From assembly GCA_018907035.1 (NCBI GenBank), contig JACCIC010000019.1, positions 1,276,001 to 1,340,000 of the forward strand: DNA of 64,000 nt, given 5' to 3'. The translations under genes were made by a program, and so were the position numbers. The stretch is from Sycobia sp. Sy_11. Taxonomy: Eukaryota > Arthropoda > Insecta > Hymenoptera > Epichrysomallidae. The notes beneath the pieces are model-generated. The model saw only the letters and a program-made list of their open reading frames with translations, ran no database searches and was not told where the DNA came from. This document shows, one piece after another, positions 12,287 to 25,830 of the stretch; within the stretch, counting starts at the first letter, position 1; each line of letters starts with the position of its first letter.

Positions 12287-15002
12287 CGCTCCTCGCGATT
12301 GCTCGAAATGAGCGGACGATGCCCGCATTGAAAGGGCAATAATGTATTCAGATTCTGTTCTCGTTATCTACTTAAACGGTTTAAAATTATCATTGACGTA
12401 ACGTTTCGTCATAAAATCCGTTCGAATCGCATTATAGATACATAGATATATAGATACATGTACGGTTGGTTATAGATTGCATTGGCCGCTGGCATTCCGA
12501 CATTAATGGCTAGATCTTCCATTCTTTTCATTATTTTTATACTTTCGTCACTTTGACCTTTACGCCGCGTTACTCTACAATGAGACATCGATGCGATTAC
12601 TTTGTCTCTTTTATACATTGGATAAAATCAATGTCCAATCTCGCTCTAGGCGCTCTCGGCGCACAATGAACAAAGTGTACGCGTTCATCCTCGACTGCGT
12701 TATTATCGTTTAAAACTGCAACGATAAAGCACGAAAAAACAGTACACGCCTATCGTTTTCTTTTCCGTGTTCTTGTAACGAAGGGAGAAGATTTTTACGT
12801 TAAAAATTACCGACAAGTTCAATGCAGTTATTGTCGAACGGCGCTGTTTTGGATAATTTGAAACGTGTCTTGGTGAAAAATGCTCCACGGTGCAAGAAAA
12901 TTAATACAACGTCTGAAAAAATTTTTCGTCACACCTATAGTAATAACAATTTCTTTTTTTTTCTTCTAATTCTTGATTCTAATTAAAATAAATTTTTTAA
13001 ACGTATATTTAAGTAATAAGATGATCGCAACAGAAAATATCTGGAGCGTTATTACGCCTACTTTAAATAAATTATGATGACTACCCTTTTGTTTCTGTAT
13101 GACATTATTAAGTTATTTTTACGACTTAAAAGTGTTAATCACGTCCTTCAGATTGATATTTTTGTTCTCTTCCTTTAAATAAATAAGTCTGTACTCCGTT
13201 AAATCATTTTAAAAGGATATATGTCTCTCCCGCTCTGTTTGGCAAATATGAAAAATCCAGAATATTGTGAGAAAGTTTTTCTACTATCTCTAACAATGAT
13301 CGAAAAGTGCCCACTAATTTTTAACACATGAAAGATAAGATTTAACACCTGAACAATAACTCACCTCCATATCAGTGAGTTTTAGAAAGTAGGCGATTAT
13401 TAATTAGTTATTATGAATTTAACATGGCCTTATTACATTTGCAATCCATAAAAGCAGTCTTATAAGATAACATTCTCTCAATATGTGGAAATTTTAATGA
13501 AAATCGACGACCAAGAAGTTCGCCATATCGAGTATTAAAAAATATTACCAAATAATGATTTAATAAACATAATTATTGTCCAAAAAATGTTGCATATATA
13601 TATCCTCGAATCTTTTCGTTTCTATTTCAGCGTAGTTTCGGGAAAACAGCGAGTATGCGTAAAATAAAATCTAAGGCCTATGGTACAGCATACAAATAAA
13701 AAAGTCAGTGAGAGATGGAAGGATATAAAAAGACTTCGTTCCTTCCAATGGACAGGAGAAAAGAAAAGTGCGGAGATAGAGAGATAAAGAGAGTTAGTAC
13801 GGTGGCTGACTCGATGCGTGCGCATTTCTCCGTAGATAATATATATATATATGCGAACACGTTCCTGCGTGTGCACGTGGCACTGCCCTTTTCTCACCCC
13901 AGTCACCTCTGGCTCTATTACGTTGCTTGTGTCTAAATATCTATATATGTAATTACACTTTTGTGCCTCCCACAACTTTGCTTCTCAACGTTCAACCCAC
14001 GCCCGTCGCACGCTCCTCCTCGCTTTTCCGCGTTGATCTGCGCGTGGCTGCGACGTAATTTGCAAAAGTTAAGCAATGCGCATTTCACCACACGTGGAAA
14101 CGAACGTTCATCCGCGCATGTATAGTCAAAAATAATATAAAAATTAAGTTTAATCGACGAGTCGTTGGAAATTGGGTAATTCGATTTTCCGTATTGAACG
14201 TATAGAATTTTAACTTTTTTTATTTACTTTTGTTATTTTCAAGCTTTGGAGGGCAGATGTTCTTTAATGAAAAGAAACATTATTATTTAAATATGTATGA
14301 GAATACTGGGATTTTTTTACTGAAACTGAATTGAATGAATACTTATGATGAAGGATTATCTAGCATTTCGAATAATATCTTTAACAATTCCCTGAATTGA
14401 CTTTAAGATATGCGATAGAATCTCAATTTAAAACAATGCTATAATAAAAAAAATCAGATAATTTTAACGTAGGAGTTTTCGCACTATCGCATTTCAAAGA
14501 CATTTTTAAGTGCATTGATTATCGTCAATATGATCCGACGGCTAACTCCCCTATAGATAAAAGTCAAATATACCAAGATCCATATGTACAGTTAGCACTT
14601 TAATAAGTGTATAATGTGAATCATCGAAGCTAAATCAGTATTAAGCTAATTCTATATATCATCCTTTGACTTTCTCATATATATATATTACCGGATCGAG
14701 AGCCGATAAAGTAAAAAGAAAAAACGTATTCTCTCTCGCACTGCATATCGGGACATTTCTGTATATAATGTACACATTGAAAAACGTATAACATTAACGA
14801 CACGGCTGTATAACGCAGAAAATACACCTACGTGCGACACGGGAAACGCCGAGAATTCTATAATCCATCCCCTCTCTCGGCGAGGTGGCAAAGTCAGGAA
14901 AGGTTACGCCGTCCTCCTCCTATTACTGCCGCCCGCAAGCGCCCGCGCGCGGGGTCAGAAAGGACGCGCGTGGGTTGTTGCACCTCTGTCAGCATCCCGT
15001 GC

Positions 15003-15004
<2 letters not shown>
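12286..15004. other. non-coding DNA
   Basis: Mostly AT-rich. CpG-rich sequence begins near 14820. No gene, RNA gene or element recognised. Confidence 0.5.

Positions 15005-15037
<33 letters not shown>
15005..15037. repeat. (GA)n microsatellite
   Basis: About 16 GA units within a CpG-rich island (14820-15330). Confidence 0.95.
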
Positions 15038-15041
<4 letters not shown>

Positions 15042-16997
15042 GGACGAAGCGCACGCGCACGCGGTGCAGCAACCCCCGATGCAGAGCTGTCGGTTGGTGC
15101 GTACGTATGCGTATGCGCGCGCGCGTGTGTGTATGCGTGTGCGTCTGCACGCGCGTTTATATGTGATCAACGACTCGCAGAATTCATGTAACGAGATACG
15201 CAGGGAATTCAGTTCCCTTCCGTTTCTCCCCCCTCCTCCCTCCTTTCAGGAGTCGAGCAACAGGCTGCTATATATGCGCGCACGTGGACCTCTTTAGCCG
15301 GGAACGGTTCTGCCGCTTCTTGTATGCCCCCCCCCCTCCCTAATCTTTATACGAGCGTGGGTTTTTTCGATATGATTATATTGTGAGTCCGGAGAGGGGA
15401 GGGACGGCTGATTCATATCGGATTTTTAAATTGGTTTTATTACGTATGCAGGATATTATTGTGAATAAAAATCCGATGAGGGCGAGGGTCTTTTATCTCG
15501 TGATACTTTCTTTCGTGTGTTAATCCATTTCCACGTGTAGAACGGTTTTAATGAAATTTTATTCTTTGTCCTGGAAAATCGATGAAATTGAAATGATACC
15601 TTGAGCGTTGAACTTGAAAACGGATTAAAATACAGATTATATAATATTACATACTAACAATGTTACATAAGAAAATTAAACCGAGTTTTGCATAAAGTTC
15701 TATAATAAAGCTTTAAATTATAATAATGAGAGGTTCGCTATCATATTTTTCAATCTGCATATTGATTATTATACAGCTGAATTTTTATTTTCTTCATGTA
15801 TAATTTCTCTACCGGGATTCTAGTTGCGTCCAATTGTTGGAATGAATTATGTAAATACTTGAGATGAAATTTTGAAATACTTGAAATTTTAAATTAAATT
15901 TACCTCCGTTCGTGGAATAGAATTAATTAATTAAAAAGTAGATTTCCTGCAGAATATTACCGAATCAATATTATAACATTAAATTTTTTCTTTACAGAAA
16001 TGAAAAATAAAGTACTGAAATTACTAATCGGTATTTCTATATTCCATAAATCATCTGGAAATACACCATAATTTACCATTTTTTCATGATTCTTTATAAC
16101 ACGCCTGCAGCTAAATCTCTCGATTTTTAGACATTGAGTTTATGATATCTGTTTTTACTTATTGTTATTTTATATATTAGTTAACTCTGGCTAGTTGATC
16201 AAACCGAAGAAATACGAAAAATTTTCGATTTGAACGAAAAAAAAAACTGTATAAAATGTTCTAAAAATACAGCTGAAATCTACATTAAAATTGAACTAAG
16301 TAAATATGCACTTTATATGCAACCAATATATAAATACATGAAGAGTAATTGATCGAAAAATCAATTTTTTACAGTGAACTTTTTTAAAAAACCTTAACAA
16401 AATCTTATAAGCTAGAGCAAAAACGAAAGGTTTTCTCATATATGTACAACAAAGAATTTATATAAATACACTTAAAAATAATAAATAAATTAATAACAAG
16501 AAACATTTTTAAGTATTCGTAAAAGAAGCATATAAGGCTTGCGAGATTCTACAGAATATAAGTTATCTTTTTTGTACAATATACTATAGGTATTTCACAT
16601 TTATATATATATAGAATGTTACTCTGTTACTCTTACAGAGAGCGAGTATCGACTATGCTTTCTCCCCAACTCCCTTTCAGCTTATATAACGTTTGTTCTG
16701 TTTTTTTTTTTTAACTACGAACGCCCACCAGCATCCCATGACGCCGTCTACCCCGCACGTGTCGGCGATACGAACCACCCCCCTCCCTCCCTGAGGCACC
16801 CATTGAGGTGTTGTTTCTCGCTCGTTACGACGACGACGACGACGACGATAACGACGACCTCTGACGCTCGCGAGATGGTAGCGCGAACGTTATTCTTATT
16901 CAGTACGCGAGTATAACGCCATGGCGGGCCGTTCTCGGAACGCACGTGCGGCGTCTCGCGGATCTCGCGGTTTTATCGCATGTGCGTATAATGCCGT

Positions 16998-17003
<6 letters not shown>
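15038..17003. other. non-coding DNA
   Basis: The remainder of the CpG-rich island runs to about 15330 with a C-run at 15328. AT-rich DNA follows, then a second CpG-rich island from 16720 with an (ACG)n run at about 16826-16850. No gene recognised. Confidence 0.5.

Positions 17004-17052
<49 letters not shown>
17004..17052. repeat. (TA)n microsatellite
   Basis: About 24 units, followed by CA-rich degenerate repeats at 17100-17170. Confidence 0.95.
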
Positions 17053-17058
<6 letters not shown>

Positions 17059-20000
17059 TACACACGTGCACAATACACACTATAGAGCCGCTGCTGGCTT
17101 CCTATATACAAACACCCACCTACCTACTTACACTCACTCACTCACACACGCACACACGCACACACGCACTGTTTTCACTGGCGTGCGCATTTATATACAT
17201 AATATAAGTACGCGAGAGTCATGCGCCGCGAAAGTACGGTTTCGGAGTAGGAGTGAGAGAAAGAGAACAGTCAGGGGGTTATTTTGCCTCGTTCTCTGTC
17301 GGAGTTGAAGGTCGCGCGCTCACAGGGGGAAACTGCTTTAATGCGACTCCCTTGTTATGAAAATCTATATACGTATACGTTCTGACGAAGTAATAGGGAT
17401 TAAGTTTTCAGAGGAGCTATGAAGGGGGGGGGGGTAAATAAAGGCAATGCGCCGCTCTCTGCTCCATATTGTACGTTATTCTCCGTCATAGAAATATCGT
17501 GGAATGTTTCAAGTGTCGCAAATATATAATTGAGCACGTTCCGAATTCGAGCAATTGGAGATTCCTTTTCGTTCGAGGAATTTTAAAGGGTAAGACGGGC
17601 ATAATCACTGGAGGTGAACTTACGTTGCTCTATGTATAGATATTAGGGTGATGTTACTTTATTTATTTAAATAATAATCTTGCCTTTAAGATCTTATTAT
17701 AAACTTTGATTTTTTAATGTACATAACAAAATAATGCCAAAGAATGATTGATCCCTCACCGTCAAGTTTGCAATCCAAAAAACAAGCATTAGAAAGTAAT
17801 AATAAACTGCGCTCTTTTGAATTATAGAATCTATTAATAGGAACGGCAAGTAATATAAAATTATTTATAATTAATTGATTTTAATACGTATTTACTATAC
17901 AGGCCCAAATATAACGTAGAAATTGTTAACAAACTGTTATAACATGAACTAGATCGCAGTAACTAAATATCTATTCGATATAACTAGGTTATATTGGTGA
18001 TTTGAAATTTTCGTTATAGGAATCATTAAATCGACCTTTTGAATAAAATTTGAATTAAATAATTTAAAAATATTCTGTTACGTGATGTTCCGTCTCTATT
18101 ATAAACGTTATTACCAATAAGTTTTGTATATATTTTAGCTTCATAATTGACGAATTATGAACACACGTTAATGGATGTTAATGTTATAGAACCAGCTCAA
18201 GATAAATTTGAAGAAAGCAGAGTGACGACAGACTTTGGAATTTTTATAAAAGTCTATTGGCTCCATGTTGAATTATATTCTCATTAAACTGCAGTTAACT
18301 AAACTTCTAAAGTAGTTACTAGTTCGAGGACGACAAAAGGCTTCCGTTTGATTACGCCTGATTTACGTAAATCCTGAGAATTACTAGACCAAATACAGTT
18401 CAAAAGCGAAGACTTTGATTGCCCGACATATTATGACTTTTCTTACTCTCTGGATTTTTTTTTGTATTATTCTCACGGAAGAATTTTACAAACAGTACAC
18501 TACTATCTATTTACTGGATTTCTTGGAATCGGTAGCTTCGTCCAATAATTCGGAGTATGAACAAATTTTGGATCACATGTACATGTAACGTATCGTAAGC
18601 GAATCAAAAAAAGTCGTATATCATTATTTCTTGAGATTAGATTCGTTAATCTATGTACACACCGATCTAAATCCATACGGATTTAAATCGGTGTCAACAA
18701 CAAGAAGAGTCTCGCGCATCCAAAGGAACTTTATAATCTCGGCAATAAATTACAATCGAATTTAGAACAGAATTCCAGGCCGACCCAGTCATTTTCGTGC
18801 TACAACTTTATCGGGGCATTCGTCCGAGACTCTGCGCGACGGCCACGTAATAATTAATCGTTAATCGGTGAAGAGGGCGAGAAATAAAAAAAAGCAAAAA
18901 GAAATAAAGAAAGAAAGAAAGAAAATGACCCCGAACGCGAATCACCTCCTTTCCGAAACCTGTCCAAAGCTCTCCGAAATCAGATGTCCCTCGCATCCCT
19001 ATAGCGATCATCGTTCTTTATAGCAGAACGGCTTTATATAAATATATGCATTCTCAAACTTTTCTAACTATATATATAGATAACGTTGGTCGGCGTTGTT
19101 GAGCAGTTCGTGTATCGTTGCGGCGCCCCCTCCCTCCCCCGTAAAAAAATTAATCGACCTTGTCTCTGTCACGCGGTGGGGGGATATAAAGCGGTAGGAG
19201 GTTAGGGAGGCAGGTTAGGGAGCAAGACGGTGGTGGTGGCAGTTATTATTGTTGAATCACGCAAGTTATCCCGCCGCCCCGATTGCGTCAGATAGGGACT
19301 GAGCAGCGGCGGAGGCGACGGTGTCCGCGTAGGCCGGAGAAAAATTCGGTGGGGTCCCGAGACTGATTCGAAGGTCGGTCCTTTATAGTCCGCGGGCGCC
19401 ACGTGCTCTCTCTCTCTCTCTCTCCCCTCTTCTCTTCTCTGGAGCAATCTCTGTACGGGGCACCCCTTGAGCCTTCGTTATATTCTCACTCTCTCCGGAT
19501 CTCGCTCTGTCCCGCTTCCACACTCACTTTCTCTCACTTTCTCTCTCAGTTGTTCTCTTCATTTAATCGACCTTCGTCTGCCTTTGATACCGGGAGACGC
19601 ACGCACGCACGCACGCGCGCGTCTCTTAGATAAGTGTATTTGAAAAGAAGCCGCTATCTTCACACGTACTGAAATATTCTTTCTTTTTCTTTTCGCTTGT
19701 TTATACGTTCCCTCTCTCGCTATCTCTCTCCGACTACCCAAAGTATTCGGAGAACGCAATACTATTCAAAATAAGTCTTGACAGGGTCAACTTTCCTGTT
19801 CTTTATATATATAAGCGAATATTTAAAGATAAAACCATAAAACGTATCAATAAATATTCTTATGTACTCTATTAAAGAAGAATTTATGATAACAAAAAAA
19901 AATTATTTTCATTATTAAATTTCTAGTACTTTCTTTCTAATTTATATGTAATTTATAATTAAGATAGTCCCATCAAAATTAAATAGTTTCTACGATCCAA

Positions 20001-21787
20001 AAAAATGTACAAGCTAAAATTATGTAAATATTCACATTAAATCAGTGATACGTATACGCACATAATATAATACTTACTTATAAAATAAATAAAAAATTGA
20101 TTTTTAATAACGAAACGATAGATGTACTCCTATTTTTAATGATTGAAAATGTGATTTTTTTTCAATTATTTAACTAAATATTCTACCATTTATACACTTA
20201 TCAAAAATTATTATTTTTTAATTTCTGCATAATTTTTCCGACTCCCTAGATAATTGAGATGCTTTAGGCATAAATTTTTATCTGCGACTGCGGGAAAAAG
20301 GAAATAATTAACCACAAGACGTGTTTGAAAAGCCGAAAGATTAAACGAGAGATGTTGCAATTACTGGCTCCGGGGGACAAAGCGCGTTGATGAAAAAAAA
20401 AAGGGACACGATCAAAGTACGCCCTCTCCTGTTCGATTTGCCCTTTTTGTTCCTTGCCTATACAGATATTCAATGCATATACATACGTATTTTAATAAGT
20501 AATTGGATACAGATTTATAATAATGGCACGATGGGACGGCAAAAAAGTCGTGCCGTCGCGGGTCGCACTCATTGTCTAGTAGTAAAGGTAAGTCGTAGGT
20601 CAGACGCTAAAGCATGAGCGCTCGTAGAGTGACGATCGACCCCAGAGGTCGAAGCAAACGGGGAAAAAATGGTAAAGAAGATGGCAGATGGATGTGTGAC
20701 AATGTTGTCGTACAGTAAGAGCGAAAATTTGGGGAGTTAACGTCCACAGCTCGCCTTTTTCCATAAATACGTGTTTTAACACAGGCGAGACGAAATTATC
20801 AATTTTGATTGTGAGCTCACTGGTTGTTATCAAAAACTTAAAGCGTGACTTATTATTGTTCATTATCTCGAATCATGCATTACAAGATGCTGTATCAATT
20901 ATTTAGAATTTCGTTATAAATTGTAAACATATAACATTTATAATTTTTACGGTACTTATGACAATGCAATGCATCGTATAAAAAATCTACATTCAGCTAT
21001 TCTTTTTAATCGGGGACTCACAATCGGCACGTTCAGATAAATTATTCAACGTCATATAAATATTTATGTAAATACAGTAATTTACATATTTCCTTCGCTT
21101 CAATACAATTTTTATTATCAATTGAAAATCAAAAATACATCTTCGTCTATAGTAAAGAATTACATCATCCGAAAGAAAGGTTTAATTCCCATTGTTTGGA
21201 TGAATATTTACGGAAATTAAAAATTTAAGTGCGTTACACCCTATAGACTTGAGTATCCAAAATAATTGACGTATATGAAGTAAAAATTTCAAACACACAC
21301 ATTGGGCAAACATTTGCGAGGCCGCGCGTGCGTAATCCACTTGTTCATTTCGTGACCGAGTGAAAGGAGCCTCGTAAAAGCCGAGTGGTCGCAAATAAGT
21401 GGTTCGTCCACCTTGCCTTCGCATTCGCGCTCGCACATTTCAGCCCGAGCCGACGACAGAGCGAACGGCATCTAAACCGTGCTCGCCGGTACGGAGACTC
21501 GCGCATGCGTCCACCCTACCCCCGAACTAGGGTAGAGGAGTGGGGAGGGAGAGATGGAGAAAGCGCCCCCCTCCCACAGAGCCCGTTCGAATTTCGTAGG
21601 GGAGCATCGGGTCAGGGTCACCTCCAGTCAAGGGTGAGGCTTTCTATCTAGCGTCCCCTATCCCCCCTCCTCCACCCACCCAACCTTCTCCACCTCTACC
21701 CTCGACCGTAAGCACCTACAGACGTACACATACACGGAGAAGCTCCGACCGAGAGTCCGATGGCCTCGTGCATATGCTGCCTCCGCA

Positions 21788-21790
<3 letters not shown>
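17053..21790. other. non-coding DNA with CpG-rich islands
   Basis: Islands lie at about 17170-17340, 19080-19640 and from 21300 onwards. A GTAAGT donor-like site lies at 20587, but no supporting exon is recognisable. Confidence 0.45.
18659..18694. repeat. short near-perfect hairpin
   Basis: The arms ACACCGATCTAAATCC (18659-18674) and GGATTTAAATCGGTGT (18679-18694) pair over 16 positions with one mismatch around a 4-nt loop. It is too short for a microRNA precursor. No flanking element was recognised. Confidence 0.7.

Positions 21791-21824
<34 letters not shown>
21791..21824. repeat. (TC)n microsatellite
   Basis: Seventeen TC units in a pyrimidine-rich setting. Confidence 0.95.
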
Positions 21825-21827
<3 letters not shown>

Positions 21828-22802
21828 CACACTCTAACTATTTTTCTATTTCTCTCTCTCTCCCAACAAGGACGGAAGGAGGCGTCTCGACGTTAGTCGT
21901 ATAACGAGCGTAAAAGAAATAGAGGGAGGAGGCGTAAGGTGATGAGGGGGCCGAGGGTTAAGAAAGGACGTCGTTTAATACGAGCCCTCCTCTACGAAAA
22001 TAAAATCAAGGCCCGCCGAAAATAGCCGGTGCCGGCATAATGGATTTGACGGTATGTTCGAGCTGCTGTTTGTCTGTCCCTACCTTATATAACGCGACGT
22101 TCGATTTCGTAACTTGTCGATAATCACGATTTTTTCGAATATATGTGTACGTATTACTCCGTGCGCCCTCCTTTCTCTCTTTTTGCGCGTTCTAAATGTC
22201 GGTAGAAAATGGCGCGTGTAAAAAAAAAAGCGGATCTTTGCAAAGATTCGCAGCTCTTTCTTTATCATCATCGAATGGCCGTGGGCGTTCTAAATTGCAA
22301 CTTTTTATAAAAATACTCATTCATATCGGAAACTTTGAAATGTAAAATTAAGCGAGATTAGACAATCGTGATATTTGTGAAAGCAAAAAGAAACCAAATA
22401 ATGATCTGACAAAAAGCCCTTTATACTCGCGTTGATGAAGGTGGCAGTGTCGTAATAAGGAAAGTTGTTTGTACATGTAAAAGCAAGAATTATGAAAAAA
22501 GGGCCTATTTTCATTAATAAGTCACAGGGCCGACGGCTAATTAACAATAATCCATAACAAATTAATTTTTTTTCATTAATAAGTAGCGCTCTTAGTGAGA
22601 TACTAACATGATAAAAGAGAAGGAAAGGGCAGCTTCTGGGCGCATTATACATTAAAAAACTGTATGAGCATACATCCTTACATCATCGACTTTTCCCTCT
22701 TATATATCTCTTGCGCGAGACTAGCGGCGACCTTTTTGGTTACATAATTCGCTCGTACGGGCGACAAATTATCCCTCTGTATATTTTTCCAGTAGCCCTA
22801 GC
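21825..22802. other. non-coding DNA
   Basis: CpG-rich to about 22040, then AT-richer. No gene recognised. Confidence 0.5.

Positions 22803-22883
<81 letters not shown>
22803..22883. repeat. adjacent (AT)n and (GA)n microsatellites
   Basis: AT units at 22803-22828 run straight into GA units to 22883. Confidence 0.95.
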
Positions 22884-22888
<5 letters not shown>

Positions 22889-23025
22889 TACTATAATACG
22901 TGATCCTCGCCATCTCGGTTTGGGGATGTGTATATTAAAATCCGTCCACGGCCTCTCCTGCGTAGGTGTTCCGTTCGAAATGGCTCTTTTCTCCCTCCCA
23001 AGGGATGCGGGTCAAAGCCGCGTAG

Positions 23026-23033
<8 letters not shown>

Positions 23034-23076
<43 letters not shown>
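23034..23076. repeat. (TA)n microsatellite
   Basis: Lies in a CpG-rich island (22900-23540) that also has a nine-G run near 23390. Confidence 0.95.
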
Positions 23077-23080
<4 letters not shown>

Positions 23081-24595
23081 AGGAGAATATCGCCGAAAAT
23101 TCTCATTCCTCTCGCCTCGTCTTGTCGATATCCTTAATCCGGGCGCGTTTCTCCCCTCGTAAAACAGAGGACGCTCGTTTCTTCTCCACCCCGTCCCCCT
23201 CCACCCGCCGCCCCGACCACCATCGCCGCCCTTTCGACCCTCTATCGCGCCCTCGTCGTCCTCGTCTCTCGTCGCGGCAATGATCATATACGAGCCGACC
23301 ATCCCACGAGCACCGCGCAGGGAGAGAGGGACAAGGTCGCGGGCGAGGAGCGCTCCAATTGCGGCCGGCACCGTCGTCACCGGGGCGGGGGGGGGGGCGA
23401 GCTCTGCTTCTTCTGTCTTCGTTTTTCGCCTACCATTATTCTTCGTCTTCTTCGGTTTTTGCGCGAATTATTTGCTGGTGCGTCGCGTGACTTAGCACGG
23501 GTGGCGAGCAGCGACGTAGAGGACGATCGCCCATCCCCGATGCCTGATTCCATTGTAAATCCGTGATAATTTTGAGAGACTTGAAATTGGCGAGCTGTTC
23601 ACTTCCCATATTTCCTGAGACTGGATCATGCATAATGTTGACTATGTTTATGTAATGATTATTCAATTAGACTTAATAATTTCTGTTAATTTAACTTGTT
23701 AAATTTATTATATTGATTATAATTACAGGTCATTTTGTTTAATTTATTAAACCATTACGTTTAATTAAACCACTACGTTCGACTATCTAAATTGCTTAGC
23801 TTTACATTAACCATCAGATAATTTTCAAATGTCTTTCCTCATATCCTATGCCAACGCAGGTTTTAAATTTTGCTTACTAAACATTAAATTTAAATCTGAA
23901 TTTCTATAACTGATTCATTTTTCCGCTTATCCGCCTAATAATCGTTTCTATTTGCAAAAAACGAAATTAAATTAAAATTATTTATTTACTGATCTGTTCT
24001 TCACGATAAAAAATTTACTCTGATGTCTTTTATAGGGACAACGTTTCGTAAGCCGATGTTGTACACAAGTTTTTTAATGAAAGAAATCAAATTATATGAA
24101 ATTAACAAATTAACAAATAATAAAATTTCGATGAATACAATAAATAGAGTGACATAAAATAAAAATAATAAAGTATGTTTGTTAGCTGTACATGAACTTC
24201 AATCAGAGGCGTTAACTTTCATATTGAAGCAATCTTATAGCCAAGGATTTTCATAAGCCCTGTTTTATCGAAAACGTCGTTTTATCTTCGTATAATTCCA
24301 CATAAAACCGTAGTGTGTGTACAGTAGTAATCTATGTTATTCGACAATAAGGAAATCAGAGCCGATGATAGAGTTTTTATAAAATGGTCCCATTTATAAA
24401 TGTGTGAGAAATCATCGCTATATCATGGGAGCAGTAGCGACCGAGCAAAAAACGATAGAAACGAATTTGACACCTATGACCTTACGAATTCTAGACGCTC
24501 ATAATTGCCTTCCCGTGTCTCTGGTGTAATATCGGGGCTCCATCTGGAAATTTGTCCACGACTTCGTCGACGACGCGCCAGCTTCGTACCATATA

Positions 24596-24643
<48 letters not shown>

Positions 24644-24828
24644 TAATACACTATAGCTTTATACACCCTCGGTCGTCCTCCTTTCTTTTTTTTGGAGGGG
24701 GTGGGCTTTTCCACTCATTCACCCCAGCAATAATCGTTTACCGCGCGCAAGGTCGATCCCGCGCTCCCGTTCGGACGACCCATGCGCGACTCCGCCGATG
24801 ATTTATTTATTTGTTTGTGCGTCTATGT

Positions 24829-24861
<33 letters not shown>

Positions 24862-25775
24862 ACTTCGCGGCGATGGACTGCTCGCGCCTCGGACGTACGA
24901 ACGGCCTCGGCGAAAAGTAGGGTGGCTCCGTAATCGTTAACGATCTTCTGACTTTGGCGGCGGGGGGGGGGGGCACGCATGGGCTGGTCAACAGGGGCTT
25001 TTGTAAACAAAATTCTATATTAATTACGGGATCACGGGCATATATTTGGGCTTCTTTAGTTTTTAATGTATCGTCCGGTCGAGCTATTATGTGATTTTTA
25101 CGATAGACAAAGGTATTAGGCTCAAGGTGAAAAAATAGGAGTATTATCGTGATTTTGATGGATAAAGCCTATAGAACGCATTTGTTTATGTTCTTCTCTC
25201 TCTGTTTTTTTTTTAGGAATCCATTGATAATTTACAGGTCTATCATTTTATATACAATCACGCAAATGAACGACAAAGCTCCATCTATAACTATACGGTT
25301 ACTGTTCAAAGTAAACGTATAAAGTCGAAAAATATTGCATACGGACAAATTTATAGTGTCGAATGGAAAATATGCCCCCCTCCCCCTGCCCCGATCGATT
25401 TTGCGTTTTCGAATGGAGTACTTCATCGCTCATTCGAAATACGCCAGCGATGACAACATCTCTCCTAAACACGTTACTCCTTTACGATACGTCTATGGGC
25501 TTTCGCTGTGTAACCTTGGAATTGATACCGTCTTAGTCTCTTTACTAAGTCTTAACTATACCGTCTTGGCGTCCTGTAGACCTATAATAATGCCGACCGA
25601 AAGGGAGACGCGAATTTGCCTTTCGACAAATTTACGTTTGCGTCTAGATAAATTTTCAGTACAAGTTGTTTCAAGCTGCAACGGACTACTTGTATACTGA
25701 GGATGTGGTAAACGTTAAATTAACGTCGGATTGGTTTTGTATGCACTTTCTACTTGGTGTTTCAAGAACTCAACA

Positions 25776-25779
<4 letters not shown>
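23077..25779. other. non-coding DNA with a CpG-rich start
   Basis: Contains (AT)n at 24599-24640, (CA)n at about 24839-24860 and a G-run at 24962-24973. No gene recognised. Confidence 0.5.

Positions 25780-25827
<48 letters not shown>
25780..25827. repeat. (TA)n microsatellite
   Basis: About 24 units. Confidence 0.95.

Positions 25828-25830
<3 letters not shown>

Noticed and set aside
12405..12430. GTTCGAATC considered as a tRNA T-arm.
   Set aside because: No acceptor, D-arm or anticodon stem can be folded around it.
20580..20600. AAAGGTAAGT as a 5' splice site of a gene.
   Set aside because: A good donor consensus but no coding exon upstream and no acceptor that can be paired with it from sequence alone.
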